Source: Amycolatopsis acidicola
GTDB lineage: Bacteria > Actinomycetota > Actinomycetes > Mycobacteriales > Pseudonocardiaceae
Assembly (NCBI RefSeq): GCF_007713735.2
Contig: NZ_VMNW02000050.1
Coordinates: 1-61,012, forward strand
DNA length: 61,012 nucleotides
Direction: 5' to 3'
The position numbers and the translations under genes were made by a program. Positions within the stretch are counted from its first letter, which is position 1. Each line of letters starts with the position of its first letter. Below are positions 53,315 to 61,012 of the stretch, piece by piece. The notes below the pieces were generated by a model, which was given only the letters and a program-made list of their open reading frames with translations, had not been told where the DNA came from and did no database searches.

Positions 53315-53833
53315 TTGGCCGCCCCGGTACACGAATTGGCCGCCCCCGTACGCGAGTTGGCCGCCGCTGCGCAGGAGTTGGCCGCCGCCGCGCGCGAGTT
53401 GGCCGCCGCTGGGCGCGAGCTGGCCACCCCCGCGCGCGAGTTGGCCGCCGCTGGGCGCGAGTTGGCCCTTCCCGTGCACGAATTGGCTGCCCCTGCGCAC
53501 ATGTTGGCCACCCCTGTACACACGGGTTCGCCGCCCCGGTACGCGAGTTGGCCACACCCGCGCACATGTTGGCCGCCGCTGCGCGTGTGTCGCCCCTCCC
53601 GCGCGCGTGTTTAGCCGCTACAGCGCGCGAGTCGGCCCTTCCCGTGCACGAATTGGCTGCCCCTGCGCACATGTTGGCCACCCCCGTACGCGAGTTGGCG
53701 ACTCCCGCCCGCGCGCCCCGGCCTCCGGCCCGGCCCGCCCTTCGCCAACGGCCAACACACCCGGGCGAACGGCCAACACGCCGGCGTGGAGGGCCAACAC
53801 GCGCGCGGGAGGGGCAAACACGGCACCGCCCCC
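53315..53833. repeat. 21-bp tandem repeat array with inverted tail
   Basis: About nineteen units beginning TTGGCC and spaced 21 bp run from 53315 to about 53715 (one unit, at 53504, is 23 bp). A 51-bp segment repeats exactly at 53464-53514 and 53634-53684, so a block was duplicated. After a 35-bp GC-rich spacer the units reappear inverted (GGCCAACAC at 53750, 53771, 53792 and a decayed one at 53813). Together with 53834-53928, where nothing is seen, it fills the gap between divergent genes. It is not CRISPR: there are no unique spacers. Confidence 0.85.
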
Positions 53834-53928
53834 CTCTCGCTCCCACAGTGTGAACACCGCCGAAGGAAGGCGCGGAACTCGTTACCGTCGAACGGAGTCG
53901 GGCAGGACGGGGATTGGGGCGGACAGGT

Positions 53929-54981
53929 ATGTTTCTCGCGCTCGAAGTGGACGGGGCCGGCGCGCATCCGGCCGCCTGGCGGTTTTCCGGGAAGCCGCCG
54001 GCCGTCGTACTCAACCCGGCGCACCTGCGCGACGTGGTGCGCGCGGCCGAAGCCGGCGGCTTCACGTTCGTCACCTTCGCTGATTCACCGCTTCCGCCCA
54101 GCGCGGGCAACGACATCGCGGGCAGGCTGGAGGCGGGTGGCCGCGCGGCGTACGTCAGCACGCTCACCGAGCAAATCGGCCTCGCGCCGACGATCCACAC
54201 CACCACGACCGAGCCGTTCCACGTCGCCGCCCAGCTCGCGAGCCTCGACCACGCCAGCCACGGCCGGGCCGCCTGGCTGGTCGGCGCCGAGCGCGGGGCC
54301 GCGCTCGCGACAGTCGGCGCCACGACGGCGCCGGACGGCGAAGCCGCCGAAGTGGTCGAACTGGTGCGGCAGCTGTGGGATTCGTGGGAGGACGACGCCG
54401 TCATCAAGGACGTGACCACCGGCCGCTACCTCGACCCGGACAAGGTGCACCACGTGGACTTCCAGGGCGGCACGTTCTCGGTGAAGGGCCCGCTGATCAC
54501 CCCGCGCCCACCGCAGGGACAGCCCGTCGTCCTCGCTCCGGACACCCTCGACGTGGGCGCCGACGTCGTGCTGGTGGAAGGCGAAACACCGGCGGACATC
54601 ACGAAACGGGCGCTCGCCGCCAGGAAAACGGGCGAGCCACTGGTGTTCGCCGAACTCGACGTGGTGCTCGACGCCGCCGAGTCCGCCACCGAACGTCTCG
54701 CGAGGCTCGACCAGGCGGCCCCGTGGCCGGTGAACCGCTTGCGCCACACCGGATCCGCCCACGAACTCGCCCAGCTGCTGAACCGGCTCGGCGAAGTGGT
54801 CGACGGCGTCCGCCTGCACCCGGCCGCGCTCTCGGTCGACCTGCCGCTGCTCAACGACTGGGTGCTGCCCGCGATCCCGATCACCGCCCCGCGCGAAACG
54901 CTGCGCGAAACACTCGGCTTTCCCCGTCCCGCCAACCGGTTCGCCACCACGAGAAGGGGCGTCCATGCCCGAGCCGTCTGA
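53929..54981 (+). CDS. luciferase-like (LLM) flavin-dependent monooxygenase family protein
   Basis: A 350-residue TIM-barrel protein with LLM-type segments (VVRAAEAGGFTFVTFAD; IGLAPTIHTTTTEPFHVAAQLASLDHASHGRAAWLVG). It is shorter than the NtaA/SnaA-type protein that follows and is divergent from typical members, so it may be a partner or a specialised paralogue. ATG 53929 has only a weak GG-rich upstream site. Its end overlaps the next gene by 17 bp, so they form an operon. Confidence 0.75.
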   Translation: MFLALEVDGAGAHPAAWRFSGKPPAVVLNPAHLRDVVRAAEAGGFTFVTFADSPLPPSAGNDIAGRLEAGGRAAYVSTLTEQIGLAPTIHTTTTEPFHVAAQLASLDHASHGRAAWLVGAERGAALATVGATTAPDGEAAEVVELVRQLWDSWEDDAVIKDVTTGRYLDPDKVHHVDFQGGTFSVKGPLITPRPPQGQPVVLAPDTLDVGADVVLVEGETPADITKRALAARKTGEPLVFAELDVVLDAAESATERLARLDQAAPWPVNRLRHTGSAHELAQLLNRLGEVVDGVRLHPAALSVDLPLLNDWVLPAIPITAPRETLRETLGFPRPANRFATTRRGVHARAV

Positions 54982-56317
54982 CGAGCACGCCCGGATCCAC
55001 CTCGGCGTCTTCTACACCGGCGTCGGCCCGCACTACCTGTGGGCCGATCCGTCGAACGCCGAGCACACCGAGATCGAGACCTACGTGGCCGCCGCGCGCA
55101 CGCTCGAGCGCGGCCTGTTCGACGCCTTCTTCCTCGGCGAAGGCTTACGGGTGCGGGAAAACCGCGGCCGGATCCACTCGCTCGACGTCGCCGGGCGGCC
55201 GGACGCGATCACCCAGCTGGCCGTGCTGGCCGGGGCGACCGAGCACATCGGGCTCGTCGCCACGCAGAACGCCACCTACAACTTCCCGGCCGACCTCGCC
55301 CGGCGTCTGTCCACTCTGGACATCCTGTCGAACGGCCGGGCCGGCTGGAACATCGTGACCACCGACAATGCCTGGACCGGCGAGAACTTCCGCCGTGGCG
55401 GCTGGCTCCCGCACGACCGCCGCTACGAGCGCGCCACCCAGTTCGTCGAAGCCGCGAAGGCGATCTGGGACTCCTGGGACGACAACGCGATCGCCACCGC
55501 CGAGGACGCTCCCGCCTGGGCGCGCGCCGGGTCGATCCGGGGAGTCGAGCGCCACACGGATCTCGTCGACCTGAGTGTGACGCCCACCCTCCCCCGCAGC
55601 CCGCAGGGCAGGCCGGTGCTGTTCCAGGCCGGTGACTCCCCCGGCGGCCGTGACCTCGCCGCCCGGCACGCCGACGTCGTGTTCTCCGCCAACACCGAGT
55701 ACGGCAAAGCCCTTGCCTACGCCCAGGATCTGCGCGCCCGGCTGGCCACGTACGGCCGGAAGCCCGACGACGTGCGAATCCTGCCGGGCGCGTCCGTGAT
55801 CCTGGGCGACACGGCCACCGAGGCACAGGAGCGCGCCGAGTGGGTGCGGCGCGAGCAGATCACGCCGCAGCGCGCGGTGGCCTTCCTCGAACAGTACTGG
55901 GGGCAGGACCTGTCGGCCTACGACCCGCACGGGCCGCTGCCCGACGTCGAGCCGGTGGACGGGGAGCTCGATCCCTCGCGCGGCACCATCTCCATCGAGC
56001 ACCGCACGGGCAAGCTCGACCGGATCCGGCAATGGCGGGAACTGGCCGAGGAGAAGCAGCTGTCGATCCACGAGCTGGTGCTGGAAGTCCAGCCGCGCGA
56101 ACGGGTCTTCACCGGCACCCCGGCGCAGATCGCGGACGAATGGGCCCATTACGTGCGGACCCGGGCCGTGGACGGGTTCAACATCAGCCCGCACCTCGTT
56201 CCGTCCTCTTTGGACGACATCGTGGACAAGCTGGTGCCCGAGCTCCAGGACCGCGGCGTGTACCGCACCGCCTACGAGGGCACGACGCTGCGGGAGCACC
56301 TGGACCTGCCTCAGTAG
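54965..56317 (+). CDS. flavin-dependent monooxygenase (NtaA/SnaA/DszA family, LLM class)
   Basis: A 450-residue class C flavin monooxygenase of the NtaA/DszA type: YTGVGPHYLW start, STLDILSNGRAGWNIVTTDN and PQGRPVLFQAGDSPGGRDLAARHADVVF segments, and the C-terminal DGFNISPHLVPSSLDD. It uses FMNH2 from a separate reductase, none of which is adjacent. Substrates of relatives include chelators, sulfones and heterocycles. Its end overlaps the convergent alcohol dehydrogenase. Confidence 0.88.
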   Translation: MPEPSDEHARIHLGVFYTGVGPHYLWADPSNAEHTEIETYVAAARTLERGLFDAFFLGEGLRVRENRGRIHSLDVAGRPDAITQLAVLAGATEHIGLVATQNATYNFPADLARRLSTLDILSNGRAGWNIVTTDNAWTGENFRRGGWLPHDRRYERATQFVEAAKAIWDSWDDNAIATAEDAPAWARAGSIRGVERHTDLVDLSVTPTLPRSPQGRPVLFQAGDSPGGRDLAARHADVVFSANTEYGKALAYAQDLRARLATYGRKPDDVRILPGASVILGDTATEAQERAEWVRREQITPQRAVAFLEQYWGQDLSAYDPHGPLPDVEPVDGELDPSRGTISIEHRTGKLDRIRQWRELAEEKQLSIHELVLEVQPRERVFTGTPAQIADEWAHYVRTRAVDGFNISPHLVPSSLDDIVDKLVPELQDRGVYRTAYEGTTLREHLDLPQ

Positions 56318-57432
56318 ACGGATTCCAGCAGCTCCAGCGTTTCCGCCTCGCTCGGCAGCCTCGGGGTGTTCCTGGTGACGGCGTCGGCGAGTGCACCGGC
56401 CGCGATGGACCGCAGCTGCGCGGCCTCGACGCCCAAATCGCGCAGGCGCGCCTTGATGCCCAGCGATTCGGTGATCCCCCGCACGGTGTCGATCGCGGCC
56501 TCCGGGCGCGGCGCGACGCGCAGTGACCTCGCCACGGATTCGTAGGCAGCGGCCGAAGCCCCGGCGTTGAACGTCATCACCTCGGCCAGCACGGCGGCGA
56601 GCGCGACGCCGTGCGGGATCCCGGCGTGCGCGGTCAGCGCGTGCCCGATCCCGTGGACGAGGCCGAGCCCCGACAGCGTCAGCGCGTGCCCGGCAAGATG
56701 CGCGCCGAGCAGCATCCGGCCGCGCGCGTCCAGGTCCCCGCCGTCGCGATGGACCTCGGGCAGCGCGGCGCCGATCATCGTGACGGCCTGGGTGGCGTAG
56801 GCGGCGGACATCGCGTTGGCGCCACGGGACGAGAGGGACTCGATGCCGTGCACCAGCGCGTCCAGCCCGCTCGCCGCGGTGGTCCCGGCGGGCAGGCCCA
56901 GGGTCAGTTCCGGGTCCAGCACGGCGATCCGCGGCCGCACCGAGGAGTGTCCTATGTAGACCTTCCGGCGCGCGCGGACGTCCTCGGCCACCCCGAACCC
57001 GTTCGTCTCGGCGCCGGTGCCCGCCGTGGTCGGGACGGCGATGATCGGGAGCCCGGCGGACGCGTCCCACAGTGAGTCCGCGTCCGCCGCTCGCGCGCCC
57101 GGGTTTCCGGCGAGCAGGGAAATCCCCTTGGCGGCGTCGAGTGCCGAACCGCCGCCGAGCGCGATCACCGCGCAGGAACCGAAGGCGCGCAAGGCGGCCG
57201 CGCCGCGGTCGAGTTCGGTGGTGGGTGGGTTGGGGCCGATGTCGTCGAACACGGCGTGCTCGATCCCGGCGAGGATGCGCCCGGCGCGCCCGACGATCCC
57301 GGTCGCCCGCAACCCGCGGTCGGTGACGACGAAGGCGCGGGAATGGCCCAGCGAAGCCACGAAGGAGGGCAGCTCGGCCACCACCCCCGGGCCGAACTCG
57401 GTCCGCCCGCTCAGCTCCACGGTGAGCCGCAT
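56311..57432 (-). CDS. iron-containing alcohol dehydrogenase (maleylacetate-reductase-like)
   Basis: A 373-residue group III dehydrogenase: GGGSALDAAKG cofactor segment, VPTTAGTGAET, and metal-ligand motifs SGLDALVHGIES and LVHGIGHALTAHAGIPHG. It could be an alcohol dehydrogenase or maleylacetate reductase. ATG 57432 with AGGAGA is preferred. It may be cotranscribed with the enolase-superfamily gene, although a repeat cluster separates the two. Confidence 0.87.
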   Translation of the reverse strand: MRLTVELSGRTEFGPGVVAELPSFVASLGHSRAFVVTDRGLRATGIVGRAGRILAGIEHAVFDDIGPNPPTTELDRGAAALRAFGSCAVIALGGGSALDAAKGISLLAGNPGARAADADSLWDASAGLPIIAVPTTAGTGAETNGFGVAEDVRARRKVYIGHSSVRPRIAVLDPELTLGLPAGTTAASGLDALVHGIESLSSRGANAMSAAYATQAVTMIGAALPEVHRDGGDLDARGRMLLGAHLAGHALTLSGLGLVHGIGHALTAHAGIPHGVALAAVLAEVMTFNAGASAAAYESVARSLRVAPRPEAAIDTVRGITESLGIKARLRDLGVEAAQLRSIAAGALADAVTRNTPRLPSEAETLELLESVY

Positions 57433-57443
57433 GGTTGTCTCCT

Positions 57444-57567
57444 CACGTCCGGCATCCGGTCCCGCGCGAGCCACACAGCTGGCCACCACGCCCGCCGCGA
57501 GCCACACAGCTGGCCACCACGCCCGCCGCGAGCCGCACGGCTGGCCACCGCCCCACGTCCGGCATCC
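57444..57567. repeat. 31-bp tandem repeat flanked by 14-bp direct repeats
   Basis: Nearly three copies of a 31-bp unit (57466-57496, 57497-57527, and a divergent third from 57528) lie between the alcohol dehydrogenase and the enolase-superfamily gene. They are bracketed by an identical 14-mer CACGTCCGGCATCC at 57444-57457 and 57554-57567, as if an insertion or an expansion had happened between. The unit contains CAGCTGGCCAC. Confidence 0.8.
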
Positions 57568-57579
57568 CACCTCCCCCGC

Positions 57580-58689
57580 TCAGATCCGCAGGCGGCGCAT
57601 CGCCTCCGCGTCGAGGGCGATGCCGAGGCCCGGGCGCCGCGGCACCTCGATCTCCCCGGCCGCGTTGACCACGACCGGTTCCGCGAGCATGAAGTCGCGG
57701 CGCTGTGGCGTCCAGCCCGGCGGGTCGTATGGGTACTCGAAGAACGGGCCCGCGCCGACCCCGGCCGCCACGTGCAGGTTGGCCAGCACGCCGATGCCGT
57801 TCGTCCAGCTGTGCGGGGTGAACGCGCGATGCCGCAGCCGGGCCAGCTCCGCCAGCGTGCGGGCGCGGTGCATGCCGACCGAGAGCACCACGTCCATCTG
57901 GTACACGTCGAACACGTCGTTTTCCAGGCAGCGCAGCAACTCCGGCACCGAATGCTGCATCTCCCCCGCCGCGATCCTGAGCCCGGGGTTGTCCGCCCGC
58001 AGCGTCTGGAAGCCCGCGGAGTCCTCGTACGGCAACGGCTCCTCGACCCAGAACACGTCCAGCTCGGCCAGCCTGCGCACGAGACGGCGAGTGGCGGCCA
58101 GGTCGGTCGCGTCCGCGGTGTCGCCCGCCATCCGCCAGGACTGGTTGAGGTCCACCATGATCGTGAACTCCGGCCCGAGCGCCTCCCGGACCGCGGCGAC
58201 CGTGCCGACGCCCTCGTCGATCCGGGCCCGGTCGATGCGGATCTTCATCGCGCCGAACCCGGCTTCCCGCGCCTGCCAGGCCGTCTCGACCCGTTCGGCC
58301 GGCGGCTTCAGTTCCGCCGTCGAGGCGTAGGCGGGCACCGCGCGGGCGGCGTTGCCGAACAGGGCGGCCACCGGCAGGCCCGCGACCTGCCCGAAGATGT
58401 CCCACAGCGCGGCCTCCAGCGGCCAGAACCGCCCGCCGTGGAAGTTCGCGGTCTCGATCGCGCGGACGTGCCGGGCGATGTCGAGCGGGTCCTGGCCGAG
58501 GAACAGCTCCTCGATCCCGGCGAACCCGGTCATGGTGTCGCCGGAGCCGGTCCCGGTGATCCCTTCGTCGGTGCGCACGCGGACCACGGTCGCGTCGAAA
58601 TGCCCGCGCGGGCGCGGATCCCAGGCCGCGCGCAGCGGCGGGTCCAGCTCGAGGCGCAGGTGGTCGAGGGTGATTTCGTCGATCTTCAT
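57580..58689 (-). CDS. enolase-superfamily enzyme (mandelate racemase/MLE-type)
   Basis: A 369-residue enolase-superfamily protein. The capping domain occupies residues 1-~125. The barrel shows the lysine segment AMKIRID, metal ligands in VDLNQS, VEEPLP and GEMQ, and the C-terminal PHSW. It probably dehydrates or racemises a hydroxy acid or sugar acid. ATG 58689 is used. It is divergent from an IclR gene, its likely regulator. Confidence 0.87.
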   Translation of the reverse strand: MKIDEITLDHLRLELDPPLRAAWDPRPRGHFDATVVRVRTDEGITGTGSGDTMTGFAGIEELFLGQDPLDIARHVRAIETANFHGGRFWPLEAALWDIFGQVAGLPVAALFGNAARAVPAYASTAELKPPAERVETAWQAREAGFGAMKIRIDRARIDEGVGTVAAVREALGPEFTIMVDLNQSWRMAGDTADATDLAATRRLVRRLAELDVFWVEEPLPYEDSAGFQTLRADNPGLRIAAGEMQHSVPELLRCLENDVFDVYQMDVVLSVGMHRARTLAELARLRHRAFTPHSWTNGIGVLANLHVAAGVGAGPFFEYPYDPPGWTPQRRDFMLAEPVVVNAAGEIEVPRRPGLGIALDAEAMRRLRI

Positions 58690-58734
58690 CGTGCTCCGAC
58701 CGTAAGAAGGCGGCGGGTGCGGCGGCAAGGAATC

Positions 58735-58748
58735 GCAACCGGAGTTGC
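58735..58748. promoter_or_regulatory. putative IclR operator
   Basis: A dyad GCAAC-CGGA-GTTGC lies in the 88-bp gap between the divergent enolase-superfamily and IclR genes, overlapped by a second palindrome CCGGAG-TTGCG-CTCCGG (58739-58755). Position and size suit an IclR dimer site for both promoters. Confidence 0.6.
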
Positions 58749-58777
58749 GCTCCGGGCAACCGCGTTAGGCTTCGGAG

Positions 58778-59530
58778 ATGACAGGGGCACACGGCCTGCG
58801 GCGCGATCTGGCCCTGCTGGATGCCCTCGCGTCGCCGGAGGCCCAGCAGGCGGGTGGCCTCGGCGTGGTTCGCATCGCGCGGCTCGCCGGGCGGGAGAAG
58901 AGCCAGGTTTCCCGTGCCCTGCGGTCACTCGCCGAGGAGGGCCTCGTCGAACGGGACCCCGACACGCTCCGCTACCGGCTCGGCTGGCGGCTGTTTTCGC
59001 TGGCCGCGCGGACGATGGAGGACAGGCTGGTGCGCGCAGCCGAGCCGGTGATGCACCAGCTGTCCGCCGATCTCGAAGAGACCAGCCACCTCTGCGTGCT
59101 GCGCGAGCAGGGAGTGCTGACGATCCTCTCGGTGTCCGGGCATTCGTTCCGCGTCCACGGCTGGGAAGGGCGCGGCGTGTCCGCTCAGCGCACGTCGGCG
59201 GGCCGGGTGCTGCTCTCGGACAGCACGCCCGACGAGCTGTACGTCCGGTTTCCGTCCGACGCCGACGAGCTGCCCGCGCTGTGGGCGAAGATCCAGGAGG
59301 CGCGGCGCGCGGGATTCGCCGCAGTGGACGAGGAGTTCGAGCCGGGCCTGGCGGGGGTGTCGGCCCCGGTCCGCGACTTCCGCGGACGCGTGGTGGCGGC
59401 GCTCAACATCTCCGCTCCCGCGGCCCGCATCCGGCACCGGCTGACCGACGCGGGCCGCGCGACGGCGCGGGCCGCCAGGGCGGTGTCGGAGCAGCTCGGC
59501 TGGGACGCCACCCCGCCGCGCCCCGCGTGA
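58778..59530 (+). CDS. IclR-family transcriptional regulator
   Basis: A 250-residue IclR protein with a winged-helix domain (VVRIARLAGREKSQVSRALRSLAEEGLV, residues ~25-60) and a GAF-like effector domain (VAALNISAP near the end). It is divergent from the enolase-superfamily enzyme and probably regulates the hydroxy-acid genes 57580 and 56311. An ATG at 58778 is used. The ligand is unknown. Confidence 0.88.
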   Translation: MTGAHGLRRDLALLDALASPEAQQAGGLGVVRIARLAGREKSQVSRALRSLAEEGLVERDPDTLRYRLGWRLFSLAARTMEDRLVRAAEPVMHQLSADLEETSHLCVLREQGVLTILSVSGHSFRVHGWEGRGVSAQRTSAGRVLLSDSTPDELYVRFPSDADELPALWAKIQEARRAGFAAVDEEFEPGLAGVSAPVRDFRGRVVAALNISAPAARIRHRLTDAGRATARAARAVSEQLGWDATPPRPA

Positions 59531-59728
59531 CCGTCCACAAAGGCCGGTCGCGACCGCCGTCCCGGTGAAACCCGGTCTCCGGGGAACCGCCGGTACCCCG
59601 CGCTCGTCGGAGTGGGCGAAAAACCGGGGCGGGACTTTTCCGGGGAAACGGCACCATCCGGGCGGCGCGTTTTGCCATACTGGCCGGACGTGCTGGTCAC
59701 CGGTGATCTGCGGCGAGGGGGCTACTCG

Positions 59729-60208
59729 ATGGACGAGCACCGGCTCAGGGACAAGGCGGACGCCCAGAAGCTGCTGCGTCAGGAGAAACAGCACCAACAG
59801 CACAGCTCGCAGGTGCGGGAAGCCGGTGACGTCGCGAAGCCGACCGGCGCCGGCAGCGCGGAGCTGGTCGGCGAGGACGACGGCCGGATCGAGCTGGACC
59901 CGGCCGAGATCACGGCCGCGGACGCCGAACTGGGCCGCCGCTACGACGAGCTGAACGAGCTGCTCACCCAGGCCAAGGAGCTGGAGAGCCCGCTGCGCGA
60001 CGGGAACAGCCCGGTGGCCGCCCACCTGCGCAAGGCGTTCGGCATGCGCGGTTCGGCCGACACCGGGGTGCAGGCCACGCTGCGTGACTACCTCGACGAG
60101 CTGGACGCGCTGCGCCAGGCGATCCGGAACGCGGGCGCGGGCCACGCGGAGAACGAGGCCGACATCCAGGCCACGCTCGCGGGCCTGCACGACGATGGGG
60201 AGGCGTGA
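59729..60208 (+). CDS. small acidic coiled-coil protein before a WXG-like gene
   Basis: A 159-residue, very polar and helical protein (ELGRRYDELNELLTQAKEL and YLDELDALRQAIRNAG) without signal peptide. ATG 59729 with GAGGGG upstream is preferred over a frame start at 59612. It precedes a WXG/PPE-like gene by 7 bp and is probably its helical partner or a type VII secretion accessory. The 198-bp gap upstream (59531-59728) shows no gene; a promoter is not clearly visible. Confidence 0.75.
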   Translation: MDEHRLRDKADAQKLLRQEKQHQQHSSQVREAGDVAKPTGAGSAELVGEDDGRIELDPAEITAADAELGRRYDELNELLTQAKELESPLRDGNSPVAAHLRKAFGMRGSADTGVQATLRDYLDELDALRQAIRNAGAGHAENEADIQATLAGLHDDGEA

Positions 60209-60215
60209 ACCGCGG

Positions 60216-61012
60216 ATGGCGGAACTGAAGTACAACCCGCATCGCAAGCACCGGTACTACTCGCAGGACCATCCGGCCACGGCCAAGCAACGCAGGCTGA
60301 TCCGCCGCCGGGACAAGATCCGCACGGCCAACAAGCGCGACGCCTCCTTCGGCAAGATCAACTGGCAGGCGTACGACCACAAGCAGCTCTACGATATGGT
60401 CTACAACGCCGACCCCGGCGCGCTCGGCGGCGCCGCGCACCGGTGGGCCGAGCTGGCTTCGAAAGCGGATTCGGCCACCGCCGAGGTGCACAAGACGGTG
60501 CAGAAGCTGTTGCTGTCCTGGCGGGGCGGCTCGGCGGTGCAGGCCGCGGGGTCGGCCTCGAAGCTCACCAGCTGGGCGGCCGACGCGAGTTCGACGATGC
60601 GCGAAGTCGGCGACGGGCTCGACACGTACACGGGCGCGATAGTCGAGGCGCGCAACGCGATGCCGGAGCCGGTCTACTACTCGGCCGAGCGCCATTTCCG
60701 CGAGGGCTACGACGTGAAGGCCAGCGGGCCGGATGCCGCGATCATGGCCGACCAGCTGCTCGACGACCACCTGCCGAGCAAGCAGGAGGCCACCAAGGCC
60801 AAGGACGAAGCCGTCCGCGTGATGGAGCGCTACGAGACGGTCAGCAAAGGCGTGCACGACAAGCTGCCCACGTTCACCGACACGCCGCAGGTCGTTCCCG
60901 GCTCGTCCGGCGAGACCGGCGGGCAGGAGGGCGACGGCTCCGCGCAGGGCGGTGGCCAGGCGCAGGACGGCACCGTCGCCGCGTCGGCCACGGCTCCCGG
61001 CGGGGCGGGGAT
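60216..61012 (+). CDS. WXG100/PPE-like type VII secretion-related protein, cut by window edge
   Basis: At least 265 residues, open at the right edge. A basic N-terminus (HRKHRYYSQDHPATAKQRR) is followed by a helical hairpin region with a WxG motif (LLLSWRGGSAV, near residue 110) as in WXG100/PPE proteins, then helices and a Gly/Gln/Ala-rich low-complexity tail. It probably belongs to a type VII (ESX-like) locus outside the window. Its full length and domains beyond the tail cannot be seen. Confidence 0.75.
   Translation, partial: MAELKYNPHRKHRYYSQDHPATAKQRRLIRRRDKIRTANKRDASFGKINWQAYDHKQLYDMVYNADPGALGGAAHRWAELASKADSATAEVHKTVQKLLLSWRGGSAVQAAGSASKLTSWAADASSTMREVGDGLDTYTGAIVEARNAMPEPVYYSAERHFREGYDVKASGPDAAIMADQLLDDHLPSKQEATKAKDEAVRVMERYETVSKGVHDKLPTFTDTPQVVPGSSGETGGQEGDGSAQGGGQAQDGTVAASATAPGGAG

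Noticed and set aside
53312..53614. 100-codon frame with Leu-led heptads across the 21-bp array, like a leucine zipper
   Set aside because: The heptads follow from the 21-bp period. There is no ribosome site, prolines break the helix, and a 23-bp unit shifts the frame. It is treated as repeat DNA.
53315..53833. CRISPR array
   Set aside because: Units are contiguous at 21 bp without unique spacers, and no cas genes are present.

Overview
The window looks like chromosome from a high-GC actinomycete, most likely a Pseudonocardiaceae member such as Amycolatopsis. The evidence is the GC-rich third codon positions, frequent GTG starts, many TetR-type regulators, SDRs of the mycofactocin-coupled type, fatty-acid and sterol-like CoA genes, and a WXG/PPE-like type VII gene pair at the right edge. 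The species assignment is inference. No rRNA, tRNA, CRISPR array, insertion sequence or phage gene was seen.

Layout. (1) 0-5.5 kb, minus strand: ECF sigma factor, zinc-finger membrane anti-sigma-like protein, ABC ATPase and two ABC membrane proteins, with a CPA2 antiporter upstream. (2) 5.5-7.9 kb: ferredoxin/ferredoxin-reductase fusion (FprB type) next to an AurF-like diiron oxygenase, behind a TTACC-type operator. (3) 8-14.4 kb: LysR with a divergent MFS pump, then AraC, a VOC protein, a UvrA-like ABC protein and a PGPGW membrane protein, a probable drug-resistance set. (4) 14.6-19.7 kb: a kinase/acyl-CoA dehydrogenase (ACAD) pair divergent from TetR, a methyltransferase, and an alpha/beta hydrolase divergent from a second TetR. 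(5) 19.7-34.4 kb: one long, mostly translationally coupled minus-strand operon of fifteen acyl-CoA catabolic genes. Divergent from it are a mycofactocin-type SDR and a cytochrome P450, with TetR genes beyond. (6) 38-44 kb: methyltransferases, an M20 hydrolase, and XRE/SDR and MerR/SDR pairs. (7) 44-53 kb: a second CoA operon (TetR, one complete thiolase, enoyl-CoA hydratase, two thiolase-fold proteins without nucleophile, two DUF35 proteins), divergent from an acyl-CoA ligase behind a KstR-like box, then an aldehyde dehydrogenase. (8) 53.3-53.8 kb: a 21-bp tandem repeat array. (9) 53.9-59.5 kb: two flavin monooxygenase-like genes, Fe-dependent alcohol dehydrogenase, enolase-superfamily enzyme and IclR. 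(10) 59.7 kb to the end: type VII secretion-like genes.

How the genes may work together. The 19.7-36.8 kb block reads as a route that hydroxylates a hydrophobic substrate (P450), oxidises the alcohol (mycofactocin-type SDRs), activates it (CoA ligase, family III CoA-transferase), and shortens it through ACADs, SDRs and Ltp/DUF35 retro-aldolase or thiolase pairs. Inside it, a kinase, a small protein, an ACAD and a CoA ligase resemble the Pseudomonas lva (4-hydroxyacyl-CoA) module. The substrate cannot be read from sequence; branched, isoprenoid or sterol-like acids are candidates.

The most unusual features are the lva-like module, a P450 lacking the ExxR glutamate, DUF35 and thiolase-fold proteins without their usual cysteines, several sets of matching operators that outline small regulons, and three unexplained repeat systems (1-135 with 14386-14475, 53315-53833, 57444-57567).
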